Assembly: GCF_001654915.1 (NCBI RefSeq) | Contig: NZ_LXEQ01000044.1 | Source: Buttiauxella ferragutiae | GTDB lineage: Bacteria; Pseudomonadota; Gammaproteobacteria; Enterobacterales; Enterobacteriaceae | Direction: 5' to 3' (one strand) | Length of the DNA: 64,000 bases | In this document: one piece after another, positions 52,302-60,576 of the stretch | Layout: every line of letters starts with the position of its first letter | Position numbering within the stretch: the stretch's first letter is position 1 | The notes under the pieces: generated by a model | What the model was told of the DNA's origin: nothing | Databases searched by the model: none | The model's input: only the letters and a program-made list of their open reading frames with translations | Translations under genes and position numbers: made by a program

Positions 52302-52970
52302 ATGCATGAAAGTATTCAACTGGTGCTGGATTCGGCACCGTTTCTGCTTAAAGGTGCCGTCTTTACGCTGCAACTCAGTATTGGCGGCATGTTCTTTGGG
52401 CTGATACTCGGTTTTATGTTGGCGTTGATGCGTTTGTCACCGTTTTGGCCGTTCTCCTGGCTATCGCGTTTTTACGTGTCGATTTTTCGCGGGACGCCGT
52501 TAATCGCGCAGCTGTTTATGATCTATTACGGCCTGCCGCAGTTTGGTATTGAGCTGGATCCTATTCCTGCGGCGATGATCGGTTTGTCGCTGAATACCGC
52601 GGCTTATGCTTCCGAAACCTTGCGTGCGGCGATTTCGTCTATCGAAAAAGGGCAGTGGGAAGCCGCAGCGAGTATCGGTATGACGCCGTGGCAAACCTTA
52701 CGTCGGGCGATTTTACCGCAGGCGGCTCGTGTCGCATTGCCGCCGCTGAGCAACAGTTTTATCAGTCTGGTGAAAGACACGTCCCTTGCGGCCACTATTC
52801 AGGTTCCGGAATTGTTTCGCCAGGCGCAGCTTATTACCTCGCGTACCCTCGAGGTATTTACCATGTATCTCGCGGCGTCATTGATTTACTGGGTAATGGC
52901 AACGGTGCTTTCTTCGTTGCAGAACTACTTTGAAAATCAGTTAAATCGCCAGGACAGGGATCCCAAATGA
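52302..52970 (+). CDS. tcyL: TcyL (YecS), L-cystine ABC permease
   Basis: A 222-residue HisM-type permease with about five membrane helices, the IFRGTPLIAQLFMIYYGLPQ motif (about 63-82) and the EAA loop EAAASIGMTPWQTLRRAILPQA (about 120-141) that contacts the ATPase. It overlaps tcyN by 4 bases. Confidence 0.96.
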   Translation: MHESIQLVLDSAPFLLKGAVFTLQLSIGGMFFGLILGFMLALMRLSPFWPFSWLSRFYVSIFRGTPLIAQLFMIYYGLPQFGIELDPIPAAMIGLSLNTAAYASETLRAAISSIEKGQWEAAASIGMTPWQTLRRAILPQAARVALPPLSNSFISLVKDTSLAATIQVPELFRQAQLITSRTLEVFTMYLAASLIYWVMATVLSSLQNYFENQLNRQDRDPK

Positions 52971-53719
52971 GCGCAATCGACGTAAAACAACTGGTCAAAA
53001 AATTCCACGGGCAGACCGTGCTGCATGGTATCGATCTGGAAGTGAAAGCGGGCGAAGTGGTGGCGATTATCGGGCCAAGTGGCTCAGGTAAAACCACCTT
53101 GCTGCGCTGCATAAATTTGCTGGAACAACCCGAGTCCGGCACCATCAAGGTCGGAGAGATTTCCATTGATGCGGCGCAATCATTGAGTAAGCAGAAAAAT
53201 CGAGTGCGCGAACTGCGCCAACATGTTGGGTTCGTGTTTCAAAGCTTCAATCTTTTCCCGCATCGGACGGTGATTGAAAATATCATCGAAGGGCCTGTGA
53301 TTGTAAAAGGCGAACCGAAAGAAGAAGCTATAGTGCGGGCGCGTGAGTTGCTGGCGAAAGTTGGCCTAAGCGGTAAAGAAACCAGCTATCCGCGTCGTCT
53401 TTCCGGCGGCCAGCAGCAGCGTGTAGCTATTGCGCGCGCATTGGCGATGCGCCCAGAAGTGATTCTGTTTGATGAACCGACATCAGCGCTTGACCCTGAG
53501 CTGGTGGGTGAAGTGTTGAGCACGATTCGCCAGCTTGCGCAAGAAAAACGCACCATGGTGATCGTGACGCATGAAATGAGCTTTGCGCGTGATGTTGCAG
53601 ACCGTGCCATATTTATGGATCAAGGCCGTATTGTTGAGCAAGGGCCTGCACGTGAATTGTTTGCTAATCCTCAACAACCACGCACTCAGCAATTTCTGGA
53701 AAAATTCCTCACCCAGTAA
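52967..53719 (+). CDS. tcyN: TcyN (YecC), L-cystine ABC ATPase
   Basis: A 250-residue ABC ATPase of the polar amino-acid class with Walker A GPSGSGKTTLLR (about 37-48), Q-loop VFQSFNLFPH, signature LSGGQQQRVAIARALA (about 146-161), Walker B VILFDEPTSALDPE and switch VTHEM. It powers TcyL with TcyJ as the binding protein. It is closed by a GC-rich hairpin. Confidence 0.97.
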   Translation: MSAIDVKQLVKKFHGQTVLHGIDLEVKAGEVVAIIGPSGSGKTTLLRCINLLEQPESGTIKVGEISIDAAQSLSKQKNRVRELRQHVGFVFQSFNLFPHRTVIENIIEGPVIVKGEPKEEAIVRARELLAKVGLSGKETSYPRRLSGGQQQRVAIARALAMRPEVILFDEPTSALDPELVGEVLSTIRQLAQEKRTMVIVTHEMSFARDVADRAIFMDQGRIVEQGPARELFANPQQPRTQQFLEKFLTQ

Positions 53720-53726
53720 TTCGTAT

Positions 53727-53750
53727 GGCCCCACTTTTGGGGCCGTTATT
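53727..53750 (+). terminator. Probable terminator of the tcyL-tcyN unit
   Basis: A 7-bp perfect GC stem (53727-53733 with 53738-53744) has a CTTT loop and is followed by GTTATT, only a short T-rich tail. It lies 7 bases after the tcyN stop. Confidence 0.65.
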
Positions 53751-53835
53751 AAAATATTTATAATATTGATAAATGTGATAGCGTTTGGCATTACATTTGG
53801 AAATGATATTAGTGTCAGGAGAAATGCCAGACATA

Positions 53836-54558
53836 ATGGATGATCGCAACTTTTTTAGCTGGCGGCAGGATGCGCTGAATATCTTCCAGTCTGTTACGCA
53901 GGCTGACGAAATAACTAAAATCCTACATCAGCAAACGGAGTCGCTGGAATTTGACTATTACTCTCTGTGTATTCGTCACCCAGTGCCATTTACTCGTCCC
54001 AAAACGTCATTAAGGTCGACTTATCCTCAGCCGTGGCTCGATCATTATCATGCTGCAAATTATTTTGCGATTGACCCAGTTTTGCGTCCTGAAAATTTCA
54101 TGCGTGGGCATCTGCGCTGGAATGACGAGCTTTTTAGTGGTACTCAGGATTTCTGGGATGCGGCACGGGATCACGGCTTACGGCGTGGTATAAGCCAGTG
54201 CGTGATGGCGCCTAATCGTGCATTGGGGTTTTATTCAGTCTCGCGTACAGCGGGGAAAGGCAAAATTATGCCTGACGATGAATTGCAACTACGTCTGCAA
54301 TATTTAGCCGAACTGAGTTTAATGACTTTAACGCGGCTTAATGATTCATCCATGGCCGCCATGCCATTAAAGCTTAGCAAACGTGAGCGAGAAATATTGC
54401 AATGGACGGGCGAGGGGAAAACGTCATCAGAGATCGCCATTATTTTATCGATATCAGAAAATACTGTGAATTTTCACCAGAAAAATATGCAGAAGAAATT
54501 TAATGCGCCAAATAAAACGCAAATTGCCTGTTATGCAGCAGCGATTGGGATAATTTGA
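53836..54558 (+). CDS. sdiA: SdiA, LuxR-family acyl-homoserine lactone receptor
   Basis: A 240-residue (E. coli length) LuxR solo: autoinducer domain with DYYSLCIRHPVPFTRPK and AIDPVLRPENF, and a C-terminal helix-turn-helix with SKREREILQWTGEGKTSSEIA and SENTVNFHQKNMQKK. No luxI is nearby, so it would detect signals from other species. ATG 53836 matches the E. coli start, but the AGGAG site is 14 bases away; an ATG at 53824 is only 2 bases from it, so the true start is not certain. Confidence 0.93.
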   Translation: MDDRNFFSWRQDALNIFQSVTQADEITKILHQQTESLEFDYYSLCIRHPVPFTRPKTSLRSTYPQPWLDHYHAANYFAIDPVLRPENFMRGHLRWNDELFSGTQDFWDAARDHGLRRGISQCVMAPNRALGFYSVSRTAGKGKIMPDDELQLRLQYLAELSLMTLTRLNDSSMAAMPLKLSKREREILQWTGEGKTSSEIAIILSISENTVNFHQKNMQKKFNAPNKTQIACYAAAIGII

Positions 54559-54590
54559 AGGACGAGTTTTAACGAGGGAAGTCAACGAAG

Positions 54591-54619
54591 CGGCTGGAGA
54601 AACTGAATTCATCCAGCCG
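54591..54619. terminator. Hairpin between sdiA and yecF
   Basis: CGGCTGGA (54591-54598) pairs with TCCAGCCG (54612-54619) across a 13-base loop, between convergent stops. No T tract is obvious on either strand. Confidence 0.5.
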
Positions 54620-54630
54620 TCGCGATTCGA

Positions 54631-54855
54631 TTACTGACGGTAAGCCTGTTTAATTTGCTTAACAGTATTACCAAAAACGTCTGCTTGTGCCGGGTCTTCC
54701 ATTTGAGCGATTTGCTTTTCCATTTTAATGATAACTTTGCCTGCATCGGCCTGACCCATGGCTTTCAGCATCTGAGTCAGCATAGCTTTCAAGCAGGTGA
54801 CTTCAATAGCCAGTTCACTACTGTTGTCTGCGGTGGAAAAATCAGGAGTGCTCAT
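54631..54855 (-). CDS. yecF: YecF, DUF2594 small protein
   Basis: A 74-residue protein with the DUF2594 pattern (LAIEVTCLKAMLTQMLKAMGQADAG, in parts) predicted to form two helices. The function is unknown. ATG 54855 follows a GAGGAACAC ribosome site; upstream in-frame starts to 54927 read unlikely residues. It lies between sdiA and uvrY as in E. coli. Confidence 0.93.
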   Translation of the reverse strand: MSTPDFSTADNSSELAIEVTCLKAMLTQMLKAMGQADAGKVIIKMEKQIAQMEDPAQADVFGNTVKQIKQAYRQ

Positions 54856-55274
54856 TTGTGTTCCTCGGTCTTGGTTGGTACACCGTTGTTTCGTGTAACG
54901 GTTTCTTAAGGCGGCGGAGTATAACACAGTCGTAAACCATTTTATTAGTGGTTACGTGAAGGCCGTAACATGCTTACGGTGCAAAGTGTGTATTTGTTTT
55001 AATTTTGTTTATTTTTGGTTAAAAAAATACTTCCACGATCTTTATTTAATCCTTTTAATGGGCGTGAATTATAGTTTTTTTAAATATGAAAAGCGTTTTT
55101 ACTATTTATAACTATGAAATGAGTCTGTTTTCTGTCCAGTATACACTGTACATTTAAATTTCCAGCACGGCATGAGATTCCGAAAATCTGTTTTTATAAT
55201 TTAAAGTTACCTGAAAACCCGTTAATATGGCTCAGTAATTTTAGCAGCGTAATCCCTATTCTGGAGAGGTCCCC
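54856..55274. other. Long AT-rich yecF-uvrY intergenic region
   Basis: This 419-base region holds the yecF leader and the promoter of uvrY. It is AT-rich with long T and A runs, has no convincing open frame, and no RNA gene was recognised. The uvrY ribosome site GGAGAGG stands at 55262-55268. A partly symmetric CAGT-N4-ACTG motif lies near 55137-55148. Confidence 0.65.
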
Positions 55275-55934
55275 TTGATCAACGTACTTCTTGTTGATGA
55301 CCACGAACTGGTGCGCGCAGGGATACGACGCATTCTTGAAGATATCAAAGGGATCAAGATATCAGGTGAGGCAAATTGCGGCGAGGATGCCGTAAAATGG
55401 TGCCGTAGTCATCCGGTTGATGTTGTCCTGATGGACATGAATATGCCGGGAATTGGTGGCCTGGAAGCCACGCGTAAAATCGCGCGATATTCAAACGATA
55501 TCAAAGTGATTATGTTGACAATACACACCGAGAATCCACTACCTGCAAAAGTGATGCAGGCGGGTGCCGCTGGATATTTAAGTAAAGGTGCAGCGCCACA
55601 AGATGTGGTTAATGCGATTCGTTCGGTCAATGCCGGGCAGCGCTACATTGCGTCAGATATCGCCCAACAAATGGCATTAAGCCAGATTGAACCGGAGAAA
55701 ACAGACACGCCATTTGCGAGTTTGTCTGAGCGTGAATTACAGATTATGTTGATGATAACCAAAGGCCAAAAGGTCAATGAGATCTCAGAGCAGCTTAATC
55801 TTAGCCCTAAAACGGTTAACAGTTACCGTTACCGCATGTTTAGTAAACTGAATATCAGTGGCGATGTTGAACTGACACACCTGGCCATTCGTCATGGTTT
55901 ATTTAGTGCGGAGACATTAATAAGTAGTGAGTGA
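55275..55934 (+). CDS. uvrY: UvrY, BarA-UvrY response regulator
   Basis: A 219-residue FixJ/NarL-type regulator, with phospho-acceptor Asp54 in VVLMDMNMPG and a LuxR-type helix-turn-helix in LSERELQIMLMITKGQKVNEI and LSPKTVNSYRYRMFSKL. It starts at TTG 55275, as does E. coli uvrY, behind a strong GGAGAGG site. UvrY turns on CsrB/CsrC RNAs and so opposes CsrA, linking carbon flow, biofilm and motility. It overlaps uvrC by 8 bases. Confidence 0.97.
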   Translation: MINVLLVDDHELVRAGIRRILEDIKGIKISGEANCGEDAVKWCRSHPVDVVLMDMNMPGIGGLEATRKIARYSNDIKVIMLTIHTENPLPAKVMQAGAAGYLSKGAAPQDVVNAIRSVNAGQRYIASDIAQQMALSQIEPEKTDTPFASLSERELQIMLMITKGQKVNEISEQLNLSPKTVNSYRYRMFSKLNISGDVELTHLAIRHGLFSAETLISSE

Positions 55935-57759
55935 AATCTTTGACCCGCGAGCGTTTCTTAAAACCGTAACCAGTAAACCTGGTGTCTATCGTATGTATGA
56001 CGCCAGTGATACGGTCATTTACGTCGGTAAAGCCAAGGACCTGAAGAAACGCCTGTCGAGCTACTTCAGGAGCAATCTTGCCAGCCGTAAAACAGAAGCG
56101 CTGGTGGCCTTAATTCAGCATATTGACGTGACGGTGACTCACACCGAAACAGAAGCGTTGTTGCTGGAACACAATTACATCAAGCTGTATCAGCCGCGTT
56201 ACAATGTGCTGTTGCGTGATGACAAATCCTATCCCTATATTTTCCTTAGTGGCGATACTCACCCGCGGCTTGCGATGCATCGTGGAGCGAAACACGCCAA
56301 AGGGGAATATTTCGGGCCATTCCCTAATGGCTATGCTGTCCGCGAAACACTGGCGCTATTGCAGAAAATCTTCCCGATTCGCCAGTGCGAAAACAATGTT
56401 TATCGCAATCGCTCGCGCCCATGCTTGCAATACCAAATTGGGCGCTGCCTGGGACCTTGTGTGGCGGGCTTAGTCAGTGAAGAAGAGTATGCCCAGCAGG
56501 TGGAATATGTCCGTTTGTTCCTGTCCGGTAAAGACGATCAAGTTCTGAATCAGCTGATCGCTAAAATGGAAGAGGCAAGCAAAAACCTGGCGTTTGAAGA
56601 GGCCGCGAGAATACGCGACCAAATTCAGGCGGTACGTCGCGTGACTGAAAAACAGTTTGTTTCCAATACTGGCGATGACCTGGATGTGATTGGCGTGTCG
56701 TTCGATGCCGGCATGGCATGTGTGCATGTGCTCTTTATCCGCCAGGGTAAAGTTTTAGGTAGCCGCAGTTATTTCCCTAAAGTGCCAAACGGCACAGAAC
56801 TCGCTGAAGTCGTCGAAACTTTTGTTGGTCAGTTCTATTTGCAAGGCAGCCAGATGCGTACCTTGCCTTCTGAAATCCTGCTTGATTTCAATTTGCCGGA
56901 TAAAACCTTGCTGTCAGATTCTTTGACGGAACTGGCGGGGCGGCGTATCAATGTGCAGACCAAACCACGCGGCGACCGCGCGCGGTATCTCAAACTGGCT
57001 CGTACTAATGCGGCCACGGCGCTTGTGACGCGTCTGGCGCAGCAATCCACCATTCATCAACGCTTAGCAGCCTTAGCCAGCGTACTTGAGTTGCCCGCAA
57101 TCAAACGCATGGAGTGCTTCGACATCAGCCACACTATGGGCGAGCAGACCGTGGCTTCCTGTGTGGTTTTTGATGCCAACGGTCCATTGCGCGCTGAATA
57201 TCGACGCTACAACATTGAAGGCATTACACCAGGCGATGATTATGCGGCGATGAACCAGGTGTTGCGCCGTCGCTATGGTAAGGCGATTGATGAGAGCAAA
57301 GTGCCTGATGTCATTCTGATTGATGGTGGCAAAGGGCAGTTGGGGCAGGCAAAAACCGTGTTTGCAGAACTCGACGTTCCGTGGGATAAAAACCATCCGC
57401 TGTTACTGGGTGTGGCAAAAGGCGCCGATCGCAAAGCGGGGCTTGAAACCTTGTTCTTTGAACCGGAAGGGGAAGGGTTTTCACTGCCACCAGATTCACC
57501 CGCGCTGCATGTCATCCAGCACATTCGTGATGAATCACACGATCACGCTATTTCCGGGCATCGCAAAAAACGTGCAAAAGTAAAAAATACCAGTGCGCTG
57601 GAGACCATCGAAGGCGTTGGCCCAAAACGTCGCCAGATGTTGTTGAAATATATGGGTGGATTGCAACCATTAAAGAACGCATCCGTAGAAGAAATCGCAA
57701 AAGTGCCGGGTATCTCGCAAGCGTTGGCAGAAAAGATCTTCTACTCGTTGAAACATTAA
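55927..57759 (+). CDS. uvrC: UvrC, excision nuclease subunit
   Basis: A 610-residue nuclease (E. coli length) with the N-terminal GIY-YIG domain (GVYRMYD...TVIYVGKAKDLKKRL, about 18-42) for the 3' cut, a UvrB-binding UVR region near 205-235, the RNase H-like domain (ECFDISHTMG, ILIDGGKGQL) for the 5' cut and C-terminal HhH motifs (IEGVGPKRRQMLL). It starts at GTG inside the end of uvrY. Confidence 0.97.
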   Translation: MSEIFDPRAFLKTVTSKPGVYRMYDASDTVIYVGKAKDLKKRLSSYFRSNLASRKTEALVALIQHIDVTVTHTETEALLLEHNYIKLYQPRYNVLLRDDKSYPYIFLSGDTHPRLAMHRGAKHAKGEYFGPFPNGYAVRETLALLQKIFPIRQCENNVYRNRSRPCLQYQIGRCLGPCVAGLVSEEEYAQQVEYVRLFLSGKDDQVLNQLIAKMEEASKNLAFEEAARIRDQIQAVRRVTEKQFVSNTGDDLDVIGVSFDAGMACVHVLFIRQGKVLGSRSYFPKVPNGTELAEVVETFVGQFYLQGSQMRTLPSEILLDFNLPDKTLLSDSLTELAGRRINVQTKPRGDRARYLKLARTNAATALVTRLAQQSTIHQRLAALASVLELPAIKRMECFDISHTMGEQTVASCVVFDANGPLRAEYRRYNIEGITPGDDYAAMNQVLRRRYGKAIDESKVPDVILIDGGKGQLGQAKTVFAELDVPWDKNHPLLLGVAKGADRKAGLETLFFEPEGEGFSLPPDSPALHVIQHIRDESHDHAISGHRKKRAKVKNTSALETIEGVGPKRRQMLLKYMGGLQPLKNASVEEIAKVPGISQALAEKIFYSLKH

Positions 57760-57816
57760 GGCCTCTGTAGCAACATAGAGACAATTTCCACTTACGACAG
57801 ACAGTTAACCAGCACT

Positions 57817-58374
57817 ATGCAATTTAATATCCCAACATTGCTTACTCTGTTTCGTATCATCCTTATCCCATTCTTTGTGCTGGCTTTTTATCTGCCGTTT
57901 AGCTGGGCGCCATTCCTGTGTGCGTTTATCTTCTGGTTTGCCGCAATCACTGACTGGTTTGATGGTTTTCTGGCACGTCGCTGGAACCAAAGCACACGTT
58001 TTGGTGCCTTCCTTGACCCGGTAGCCGATAAAGTCATGGTAGTCGTCGCTCTGGTGCTGGTGGCTGAACATTACCATGCCTGGTGGGTGACGCTGCCTGC
58101 GGCAACCATGATTGCTCGTGAAATCATTATTTCTGCTTTGCGCGAATGGATGGCTGAAATCGGCAAACGCAGCAGTGTTGCCGTTTCATGGATTGGTAAA
58201 TCCAAGACCATGGCGCAAATGCTGGCGCTGATTGGTATGCTATGGCGTCCAAACATGTGGATCGAATACGCGGGGATTGGTCTGTTCTTTATCGCAGCAG
58301 TGTTAACATTCTGGTCAATGTTCCAGTACCTGAAAGCGGCAAGTAAAGACTTGCTTGATAACTCTGGCGTTTAA
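57817..58374 (+). CDS. pgsA: PgsA, phosphatidylglycerophosphate synthase
   Basis: A 185-residue membrane enzyme with the CDP-alcohol phosphotransferase motif DWFDGFLAR...GAFLDPVADK (about 47-72), which has all eight expected residues. It joins CDP-diacylglycerol and glycerol 3-phosphate, the committed step to phosphatidylglycerol and cardiolipin. It lies 57 bases after uvrC. The tRNA genes glyW-cysT-leuZ that follow it in E. coli are not present here. Confidence 0.96.
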   Translation: MQFNIPTLLTLFRIILIPFFVLAFYLPFSWAPFLCAFIFWFAAITDWFDGFLARRWNQSTRFGAFLDPVADKVMVVVALVLVAEHYHAWWVTLPAATMIAREIIISALREWMAEIGKRSSVAVSWIGKSKTMAQMLALIGMLWRPNMWIEYAGIGLFFIAAVLTFWSMFQYLKAASKDLLDNSGV

Positions 58375-58408
58375 TCTTTTCCAGCAACCAGTCTCACATT
58401 TCAAATTA

Positions 58409-58441
58409 ACGAGAGTTATCTATCCTGACGGTAACTCTCGT
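58409..58441. repeat. 10-bp inverted repeat downstream of pgsA
   Basis: ACGAGAGTTA (58409-58418) pairs exactly with TAACTCTCGT (58432-58441) across a 13-base loop, 35 bases after pgsA. It may end the pgsA transcript, though no T tract follows. No tRNA or other gene was found between pgsA and the LysR gene. Confidence 0.6.
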
Positions 58442-58553
58442 ACTCCGCTCTACGGTAACCTTTGGTGCCTTCTCCCGGTCCTGCATGATTCACGCTCAAC
58501 ACTACCGACTATAATCTCGCTTAGGTCAGAATAAACAAGGAGCAGGTGTTCTT

Positions 58554-59450
58554 ATGCGGTTTGATATTATCGACTTACGGCTGTTTCTGAACGTTTATAA
58601 AGCGGGAAGCATCACCGGTGGTGCTGTGCTGTCAAACCTGACGTTGCAGTCGGCAAGCGAGCGTATCCGTGGTATGGAGGGGGAGTTGGGTGTCGAGCTG
58701 TTTAGCCGCTCCAGAAAAGGGGTCAAGCTATCTGACGCTGGGTTTTCGTTGGTCAACCATGCCAATATTGTGTTGCAACAAGTTGAGCACATGCGCAGTG
58801 AATTACATCAATACGGCAAAGGGTTACGCGGGCATATCAACCTGCTGTGCAATTCATCGGCGCAGAACGAATTTTTACCCCAGTTGCTGGGTTCTTATTT
58901 AAGCCTTAAACCCAATATTTCTGTTTCTGTTAAAGAAATGCTCAGCTATGACATAGTCGCTGCTATTAAAAATCAAATGGCCAATTTAGGCATTGTTGCT
59001 GACTCAACAGAGCTGAACGGCTTGGTATCATTACCGTTCCGTGATGATGAATTAGTGGTGTTTGTGCCCGCCAAAAACGATTGGCATGATAGCGAGAGTA
59101 TTGCTTTCCGGGATATTGTCACTGCTGAATTTACGGGATTATCTGAGGGGAGTGCGCTTCAGGAGCACATTGAAGGGCATGCCAAAAAATTGGGATATCG
59201 TATTAGCTATCGCGTTCGTATGGCAACATTCGATGCCGTGATGCAAATTGTCGACAGTGGCGTCGGCATTGCTATTATCCCGAGGCGTGCCGCCGAGCGA
59301 TTTAATTCCATGAATGGCAGCAAAATAATCCGTTTAACCGATAGCTGGGCTGACCGCAAACTGATCATTTGTGCCCGGGATTTTACTGAATTGCCTGGAT
59401 ACGCGAAAGAATTCGTTGATTTCATGACACAACGTCAGAATGACTCATAA
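58554..59450 (+). CDS. LysR-family transcription regulator
   Basis: A 298-residue LysR regulator: N-terminal helix-turn-helix (DLRLFLNVYKAGSITGGAVLSN, then ERIRGMEGELGVELFSRSRKG) and a periplasmic-protein-like effector domain (HINLLCNSSAQNEFLPQLL; LGIVADSTEL). The ligand is unknown. A good AAGGAGCAGG site precedes the ATG. It converges, 3 bases between stops, with a TSUP-family exporter gene; the pair may work together. Confidence 0.92.
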   Translation: MRFDIIDLRLFLNVYKAGSITGGAVLSNLTLQSASERIRGMEGELGVELFSRSRKGVKLSDAGFSLVNHANIVLQQVEHMRSELHQYGKGLRGHINLLCNSSAQNEFLPQLLGSYLSLKPNISVSVKEMLSYDIVAAIKNQMANLGIVADSTELNGLVSLPFRDDELVVFVPAKNDWHDSESIAFRDIVTAEFTGLSEGSALQEHIEGHAKKLGYRISYRVRMATFDAVMQIVDSGVGIAIIPRRAAERFNSMNGSKIIRLTDSWADRKLIICARDFTELPGYAKEFVDFMTQRQNDS

Positions 59451-59453
59451 CTA

Positions 59454-60170
59454 TTATTTTATCGTCATATAAATTCCAAGTGCGATAAGCCCGATAAAAA
59501 AACAGCGGCGGAAGGCGAGTTCACTGATCACCTTACGCAAGTATTGGCCTACATACATTCCTGCGATTGCAGGAATCAACGCAACGGCAGACAGATAATA
59601 ATCAACGTGAGCCAGTTTACTGTCCAATGACAGATGAATGGCTAAGGCAATCGTTGATGCTGTGAAGGCTAATCCGAGAGCCTGGATAAGATCATTTTTA
59701 TTTAACTGGAGCGATTGTAAATAGGGTACTGCCGGAATCACAAAAACACCGGTTGCTGCGGTAATGGTACCGGTAATATAGCCTGCTACAGGTGATAGCC
59801 ATTTTTCTGATTGAACTGATGATGGCAACCTTTTAGCGATAAGCCCCCAAAGACCGTACATTATAAGCACAATACCCAATGCCGTTTCTGTCCACGATGA
59901 TGCAGACGTTAATCCAGGTAAGAGGCTAAATAATGTACCAATGAAAATGCCTGCTATAAATCCCCATAATCTTTTAATTAAATCGATGAATGTTGGCCCG
60001 GTAAATAACTGCCATATATTTGTAACCAGAGAGGGTAAAATTAGCAAGCCCGCAGCGCTGGCGGGCGTCATGACGACAGTTAATAATCCCATTGCTATAG
60101 TGGGTAAACCCAAACCAATAACACCTTTTACAATGCCAGCCAGCAGGAATACACAAATGATAGTAATCAA
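59454..60170 (-). CDS. TSUP (TauE/SafE) family membrane exporter
   Basis: A 238-residue protein with about eight membrane helices and the two-fold TSUP repeat: GIVKGVIGLGLPTIAMGLL (about 12-30) and GYITGTITAATGVFVIPAVPYL (about 130-151). Family members move sulfite, sulfoacetate or other organic anions; the substrate here is unknown. It is AT-rich compared with the flagellar genes. It is convergent with the LysR gene and is not part of the E. coli gene order here. Confidence 0.9.
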   Translation of the reverse strand: MITIICVFLLAGIVKGVIGLGLPTIAMGLLTVVMTPASAAGLLILPSLVTNIWQLFTGPTFIDLIKRLWGFIAGIFIGTLFSLLPGLTSASSWTETALGIVLIMYGLWGLIAKRLPSSVQSEKWLSPVAGYITGTITAATGVFVIPAVPYLQSLQLNKNDLIQALGLAFTASTIALAIHLSLDSKLAHVDYYLSAVALIPAIAGMYVGQYLRKVISELAFRRCFFIGLIALGIYMTIK

Positions 60171-60329
60171 TTTAATCCCTCGGTTATAACAAACTTGATA
60201 ACAAAATATTAAATTGAGCGGTAATTTCTGTATATGAGTATTTAGCTGAGGATGTATCAGGGAAAAACTTATTTAACAAGAAGATGCAGACCTGAGGGAA
60301 CGGAAGGATTTAGCGCGGATCTATAAAGC

Positions 60330-60360
60330 AAAAAGCCCGCTTAGTTTCCTAAGCGGGCTT
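60330..60360 (-). terminator. Terminator of tRNA-Asn
   Basis: A 12-bp perfect stem (60333-60344 with 60349-60360) has a 4-base loop and T5 on the minus strand, 8 bases after the tRNA 3' end. Confidence 0.92.
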
Positions 60361-60368
60361 CTTAAATT

Positions 60369-60444
60369 TGGCTCCTCTGACTGGACTCGAACCAGTGACA
60401 TACGGATTAACAGTCCGCCGTTCTACCGACTGAACTACAGAGGA
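60369..60444 (-). tRNA. tRNA-Asn (GTT)
   Basis: A 76-base gene read on the minus strand from TCCTCTG to GCCA. Acceptor stem TCCTCTG with CAGAGGA, D arm TTCAGTCGGTAGAAC, anticodon GTT (60411-60409) in the loop CTGTTAA, T arm TGGTTCGAGTCCA and encoded CCA (60371-60369). It matches the E. coli asn tRNAs, which lie near amn there too. No integrase or attachment repeat was seen beside it. Confidence 0.98.
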
Positions 60445-60576
60445 ATCGGTTAACGGGGCGCATAGTAACGAGCGGCCGCAGGGTTGTCAAAGGCTGTTTA
60501 GATGAAACATGATTGATTGCTGGTTTAATCAGCAAAAAGAAGAAAAGAGCCGCAAAAACACGGCTCTTTGGCGTTT

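Noticed and set aside
55131..55150. A LexA-like site upstream of uvrY
   Set aside because: CTGT is present, but the partner ACAG is not 8 bases away; the local symmetry is only CAGT-N4-ACTG.
60369..60444. Integration site (att) of a genomic island at tRNA-Asn
   Set aside because: tRNA-Asn genes are common targets, but no integrase gene or direct repeat of the tRNA 3' end was found on either side within the window.
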